From Rhodospirillales bacterium (GTDB lineage Bacteria; Pseudomonadota; Alphaproteobacteria; Reyranellales; Reyranellaceae): DNA of 35,301 nt. The notes beneath the pieces are model-generated. The model searched no databases, was not told the origin of the DNA, and was given only the letters and a program-made list of their open reading frames with translations. Below are positions 31,881 to 35,301 of the stretch, piece by piece. Numbering within the stretch: position 1 is the stretch's first letter; the number at the start of each line of letters is the position of its first letter. The position numbers were made by a program, and so were the translations under genes. The stretch covers positions 1 to 35,301 of the forward strand of contig PLYQ01000117.1 of the NCBI GenBank assembly GCA_003153415.1, given 5' to 3'.

Positions 31881-33374
31881 CTAGTTGTCTCCTCCGGTTA
31901 GGATCTGTTGCGCCAGTACGCGCTTGTCGATCTTGTTGGTGCCGGCCAGCGGCATCTCGTCGATGAAGATCACGCGACGCGGATGCTGGTAGGCCGGCGC
32001 ATTGGCTAGCGCGTAGGTCTTGACCGCCTGCTCGTCGATGGCAGCACCGGTGGCGCGCACCACGAAGGCGATCGGCTTGTGGCCCTTCAGCTCGTCGGGC
32101 ACCGGGATGACGGCGGCCTGATGGATGCCGGGGTGTTTCTCCAGCATCTTCTCGACCTCGCCGGGATAGATGTTTTCGCCGCCGCACACAAACATGTCGT
32201 CGGCGCGACCGACGAAGAAGAAGAACCCGTTCTCGTCGCGGCGGAACACATCGCCGGTGCGGTAGAAACCGTCCGGCGCCATCACCTTGGCGGTGGCCTC
32301 GGGCAGCTTGTGATAGCGCGTCATCATGGCGCCGCAGTTCATCTCGAGAACGCCTTCGTCCTGCACTTCCTTGCCATCCCGCACCAGGCGCAGCTGGGCG
32401 GCGGCACTGGGATAGCCGGTCGAGAGCTCGGGCTGCTTGATGCCCTTGGGGTGCGGGCCGAACACGACGGGGCCGGCTTCGGTAGTGCCGTAGGCATTGG
32501 CGATCAGCGCTTTGGGAAACACCTTCCGCACCTGGTCGATCAGCGCCTGCGTCAGCGGCGCCGAGCCCATGCGCACGACGCTGACCGAGGAGAGGTCGGT
32601 CTTGGCCAACAGCTCCTGCTCGCGCAGCATCATGGCGATCATGGTCGGCACGGAGGTGAGGAAGTTCACTTTGTACTTGGCCGCTGCCTCGATGTAGCCC
32701 TTGGTCGTGAACTGCGGCAGTAGCACGATCGTGTCGCCCTGCGAGAAGGTCGCCTGGCAGGAGGCGAGCCCGTTCATGTGATAGAGCGGCGCCGCCACCA
32801 GCGAGCGTTGGCCAGGCGCGCCGGGCCAGCGGGTCCGCGCCGTCATCGCCCAGATGTGCGAGTAGTGCGACAGCACCACGCCCTTGGGCCGCCCCGTCGA
32901 GCCCGAGGTGTAGAGGAACAGCGCATCCTCGTCGGGCTGCATCTTGACCGGCGTGAACGGTCCCTCGTCGAGCAAGGAGGCGAAATCCTTGTCGAAGGAG
33001 ACTTTGGGCACGCTGTCCGGCGCCAGCGGCAGACGGGCATCGTCGCCGATCACCAGCTTGGCGTCGCTATCCTCGACGATGTAGGCCACGGTCTCGGCCG
33101 GCAGCTTCCAGTTCACCGGCACCGAGACCAGGCCCGCCTGCATGGTGCCGAGGAAGGTGAACAGGTATTCGGCTCTGTTGGCTGAGAGAATGGCCACGCG
33201 CTCACCGCGTTTCAGCCCGCGCTCCAGAAGCCCGCGCGCCACGGCGCCGGTGAGGCGGCGCAGGTCGGCGTAGGTGTAGGCCCGCTCCGAGGCGAGATCG
33301 AACAGCGCCACTCTATCGGCCGGGGCGTCGCGGGAGATGGCGTCTCCCTGATTGTCGAACTTCATGGTCACCAT
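31881..33374 (-). CDS. Class I adenylate-forming acyl-CoA synthetase
   Basis: Cytoplasmic acid-CoA ligase of 497 residues from ATG 33374. A nearby ATG at 33365 would give 494; the earlier one has CAGGA about 9 nt upstream and overlaps the preceding stop. Motifs are complete: YTSGSTGRPKG (155-165), YGTTEAG (295-301), YRTGD with Asp375, GRADDMFVCGGENIYPGEVE (389-408) and the catalytic lysine Lys481 in GTNKIDKR. It resembles medium-chain, cyclohexanecarboxylate or aromatic acid ligases, but the substrate cannot be assigned. The neighbours (a peptidase-like enzyme upstream, oxidoreductase and thioesterase downstream) suggest that it activates an acid released by hydrolysis. Confidence 0.92.
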   Translation of the reverse strand: MVTMKFDNQGDAISRDAPADRVALFDLASERAYTYADLRRLTGAVARGLLERGLKRGERVAILSANRAEYLFTFLGTMQAGLVSVPVNWKLPAETVAYIVEDSDAKLVIGDDARLPLAPDSVPKVSFDKDFASLLDEGPFTPVKMQPDEDALFLYTSGSTGRPKGVVLSHYSHIWAMTARTRWPGAPGQRSLVAAPLYHMNGLASCQATFSQGDTIVLLPQFTTKGYIEAAAKYKVNFLTSVPTMIAMMLREQELLAKTDLSSVSVVRMGSAPLTQALIDQVRKVFPKALIANAYGTTEAGPVVFGPHPKGIKQPELSTGYPSAAAQLRLVRDGKEVQDEGVLEMNCGAMMTRYHKLPEATAKVMAPDGFYRTGDVFRRDENGFFFFVGRADDMFVCGGENIYPGEVEKMLEKHPGIHQAAVIPVPDELKGHKPIAFVVRATGAAIDEQAVKTYALANAPAYQHPRRVIFIDEMPLAGTNKIDKRVLAQQILTGGDN

Positions 33375-34459
33375 GCCGCCAATCCTGCGAGTGCCTGGTC
33401 CGTGAGCTTCAGCCCCGAGTCGAGTGTGTCCTTGCGCCACTGGCCGTCGAACGGACAGAAGGCGTCCATCATGTCGGCCTGCAGGCCCGCGCGCATGTCG
33501 GGATCGAGACCGCTCTGGCGCCGCAGCCACTGGTCGAGCCTGAGCACGCGGCGCATGCCGATACCACGCGTGCCGAACTCGATCACCGCGCCGCACATCT
33601 GGCGATTGCCGAGCAAGCGCTGCACGCCATGGAAGACCAGGCCGGTGTAGTTCGGCCGCTCCATGCCGTGCGGCCGCACGCCGTCGACATTGTCCTTGCC
33701 CCACCAGTCGCAGGCCTTGGCGAACAGCGGGCTGCCGGCCTCGTTGAAGCACAGGAAGAACGGCTTGCCGTAGTCGCCGATGCCGGTGTGCCAGTCGATG
33801 AAGGCGACCTTGTCGGCGCCAACCAGCGTCTCCTTGACGATGGTCTCGAGCGTTTTATTGGACCATTCGCGGTCCTTGCCGCCATACATCAGCCCGTCTG
33901 GGTGCAGGTACTGGCCGCGCGCCAACGTGTCGAACAGCGCATCGCGGCCATGGGCTTCCGTGAACTTGCCCATGGCCGCGTCGACCCGCGCGTTCTCGGC
34001 GTCGGTCCAGTGCTGGATCTTCAGCGTGTCGTGCAGCGTCTCGTAGTGCGGATTAGCCGGTGCCGCGCCGGTCGTGCGGTCGATGAAATTGCGGTTGAGG
34101 TCGACGTTGTTCTCGGTGGTGCGGGTAAAATGCGCGAAGCCGTAGGGATTGAGCCCATGCACCAGCACGACGCCCATATCGGCCGGCAGCTTCGCCGGGC
34201 CGCCGTCGATCATCCAGCCGATCTGCACCGCCGAGCCGGAGAAACCCTCCTGGCCGTGCGTGCCCGATATGAACAGCGCCTGGCGGCCGGCCTTGCGGTC
34301 ACCGAAGCAGGCGACGTCGATGGCCAGCGGCTCGCCGTCGGGTGTCTTCTTGTCCGGATGGATGAACGAGCGCACGTCGCCCTTCGCGACGGCGGCAGCC
34401 TTCAGGAATTTCGCCCGCGCGCACGTATAGCTTCCCGAGAAGCAATTGAAATATTCCAT
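33368..34459 (-). CDS. DUF2817 family M14-type zinc metallopeptidase
   Basis: A zinc carboxypeptidase-like (M14 superfamily) enzyme of 363 residues, matching the DUF2817 subgroup. Zinc ligands are His68 and Glu71 in GTHGQEG and His224 in IDWHTG; the catalytic base is Glu294 in VIEFGTRG, and the substrate-binding pair is in DLNRNF (Asn122, Arg123). There is no signal peptide, so it works in the cytoplasm. The start at 34459 has GAAGGGGAAC just before it. It stands between a VOC protein gene and an acyl-CoA ligase gene and may cut a peptide or amide bond of the compound imported by the Dpp-like system. The substrate is unknown for the subgroup. Confidence 0.88.
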   Translation of the reverse strand: MEYFNCFSGSYTCARAKFLKAAAVAKGDVRSFIHPDKKTPDGEPLAIDVACFGDRKAGRQALFISGTHGQEGFSGSAVQIGWMIDGGPAKLPADMGVVLVHGLNPYGFAHFTRTTENNVDLNRNFIDRTTGAAPANPHYETLHDTLKIQHWTDAENARVDAAMGKFTEAHGRDALFDTLARGQYLHPDGLMYGGKDREWSNKTLETIVKETLVGADKVAFIDWHTGIGDYGKPFFLCFNEAGSPLFAKACDWWGKDNVDGVRPHGMERPNYTGLVFHGVQRLLGNRQMCGAVIEFGTRGIGMRRVLRLDQWLRRQSGLDPDMRAGLQADMMDAFCPFDGQWRKDTLDSGLKLTDQALAGLAAW

Positions 34460-34517
34460 GTTCCCCTTCGCGCCGTTCCCCCGTCGTCCCCTGAACAGCG
34501 CCCCGACGAATTAACCC

Positions 34518-35301
34518 CTATTCGATGAACTCCACCACCGCATTCATGGCCTGCTTGGCCGGCACCACCAGCCGTCCCGCGCTCTCTTTCACACCCGCGA
34601 TCTTGCCCGCCTGCAAGGCACGTGCCGCCTTGGCAACCGACGTGGTGCGGAAGGTGAGCCCGGCCATGTAGGCCTTGCGACCCTCGGCATCGGGTGCCGC
34701 GTCGCCGAACTCGGCCTTCAACGCCGCCTCGGTCACGATGTCGAAACGCGAATTGCCAATCACGACAGTCTTGCCGCCCTTGATGTCGCGCACCGAGTCG
34801 GGCCCGAACATGTCGGCATAGAGCTTGGAGGCCGCAGCGGGATCGGGCTCGACGATCAACGCGCGCTGGACGGCCACGGTGCCGTTGGCGTGGTGGCGCC
34901 ACTCGTCGCGCCACACCAGGTCGCGCGTGAAATGGTGGCAGTAGTAGACGCGGCCGTAGGGCACGACGCCAGCCTGCATGCGCACCGTGCGGAAGCGCGC
35001 ATCACCCTGGCCGCCGGCGAATTTCACCGGCCGGGTGAACTCGACCGGCGGCTCGACCGGCACGCCTGCCTTGGTGAGCTCGCTGTAGGTGACGCCGGAA
35101 TCCTCGGAGCCGAACACCAGGCCATTGAGGCCAAACGGGAACTGCAGCAGATCCATGCGACCGGTCGAGGCGCCCTTGGGGATGGCGATCAGCTCGAGAT
35201 AGTCGGTGCCGAACATGGCGAGATGGTTCATCGAGCCCAGCGAATGGTAGCCGCGCTCGGTGAGCGTGAAGCCCAGCCGCGTATAGATGTCGGCGGCGCG
35301 G
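34518..35301 (-). CDS. Glyoxalase-like VOC family protein (5' end beyond window)
   Basis: The frame runs from the window edge to the TAG at 34518, at least 260 residues; an internal ATG at 35231 is not the true start, because the upstream sequence AADIYTRLGFTLTERGYHSLGSMNHLAMFG continues the fold. The first vicinal-oxygen-chelate module has the metal-site His in NHLAMF and Glu in YLELIA; YYCHHFTRDLVWRDEW begins the second module, a hallmark of the Glyoxalase_3-type group. Such proteins act as isomerases, dioxygenases or hydrolases needing a divalent metal. It lies 58 nt upstream of the peptidase gene in the same direction. Function unknown. Confidence 0.82.
   Translation of the reverse strand, partial: RAADIYTRLGFTLTERGYHSLGSMNHLAMFGTDYLELIAIPKGASTGRMDLLQFPFGLNGLVFGSEDSGVTYSELTKAGVPVEPPVEFTRPVKFAGGQGDARFRTVRMQAGVVPYGRVYYCHHFTRDLVWRDEWRHHANGTVAVQRALIVEPDPAAASKLYADMFGPDSVRDIKGGKTVVIGNSRFDIVTEAALKAEFGDAAPDAEGRKAYMAGLTFRTTSVAKAARALQAGKIAGVKESAGRLVVPAKQAMNAVVEFIE

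Overview
This 35.3 kb window is GC-rich chromosomal DNA, almost fully coding. It has short gaps, frequent 1-4 nt overlaps between genes (ATGA, GTGA, TGATG) and several GTG/TTG starts. The gene families suggest an alphaproteobacterium with a large catabolic and transport repertoire, possibly Reyranella- or Bradyrhizobium-like: a branched-chain-type ABC cluster flanked by acyl-CoA ligases, a Dpp-type ABC operon, and a three-heme cytochrome of the alcohol/gluconate dehydrogenase type. The genus is only a guess. I see no rRNA, tRNA, IS element, prophage or CRISPR array.

Region 1 (1-7189): a tripartite RND efflux operon on the minus strand (adaptor, heavy-metal-type pump, outer-membrane lipoprotein cut by the window edge). 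It faces away from an OmpR-type response regulator and sensor kinase on the plus strand, which probably control it.

Region 2 (7282-16531, plus): an acyl-CoA ligase, LivG-, LivH- and LivM-like proteins, a secreted substrate-binding protein, a strong intrinsic terminator, LivF, a PaaK-like adenylating protein without the usual P-loop, and an SDR dehydrogenase. It reads as uptake of an organic acid or amino-acid-like compound coupled to CoA activation and oxidation.

Region 3 (16532-23026, plus): a 407-bp non-coding gap holds four copies of a 9-mer at an exact 11-bp period, the first inverted. Behind it lies a compact five-gene operon: a Tat-type exported PIMT-like methyltransferase, a polytopic membrane protein with an embedded spermidine-synthase-like domain, an exported alpha/beta-hydrolase, a PhnZ-like HD-domain diiron oxygenase, and a PLP fold-type II threonine/serine dehydratase. 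Two hairpins close it. I cannot match this combination to a described pathway; it is the most interesting part of the window.

Region 4 (23024-35301, minus): a long run of co-directional genes. In transcription order these are a glyoxalase-like VOC protein (cut by the edge), a DUF2817 M14-type metallopeptidase, an acyl-CoA ligase, a zinc-independent quinone-oxidoreductase-like MDR protein, a hotdog thioesterase, a complete Dpp/Opp-type ABC importer, an orphan three-heme cytochrome c, and a small exported protein with its own, possibly leaderless, promoter. The set suggests uptake and breakdown of a peptide-like or amide-containing compound whose acyl part is activated as a CoA ester.
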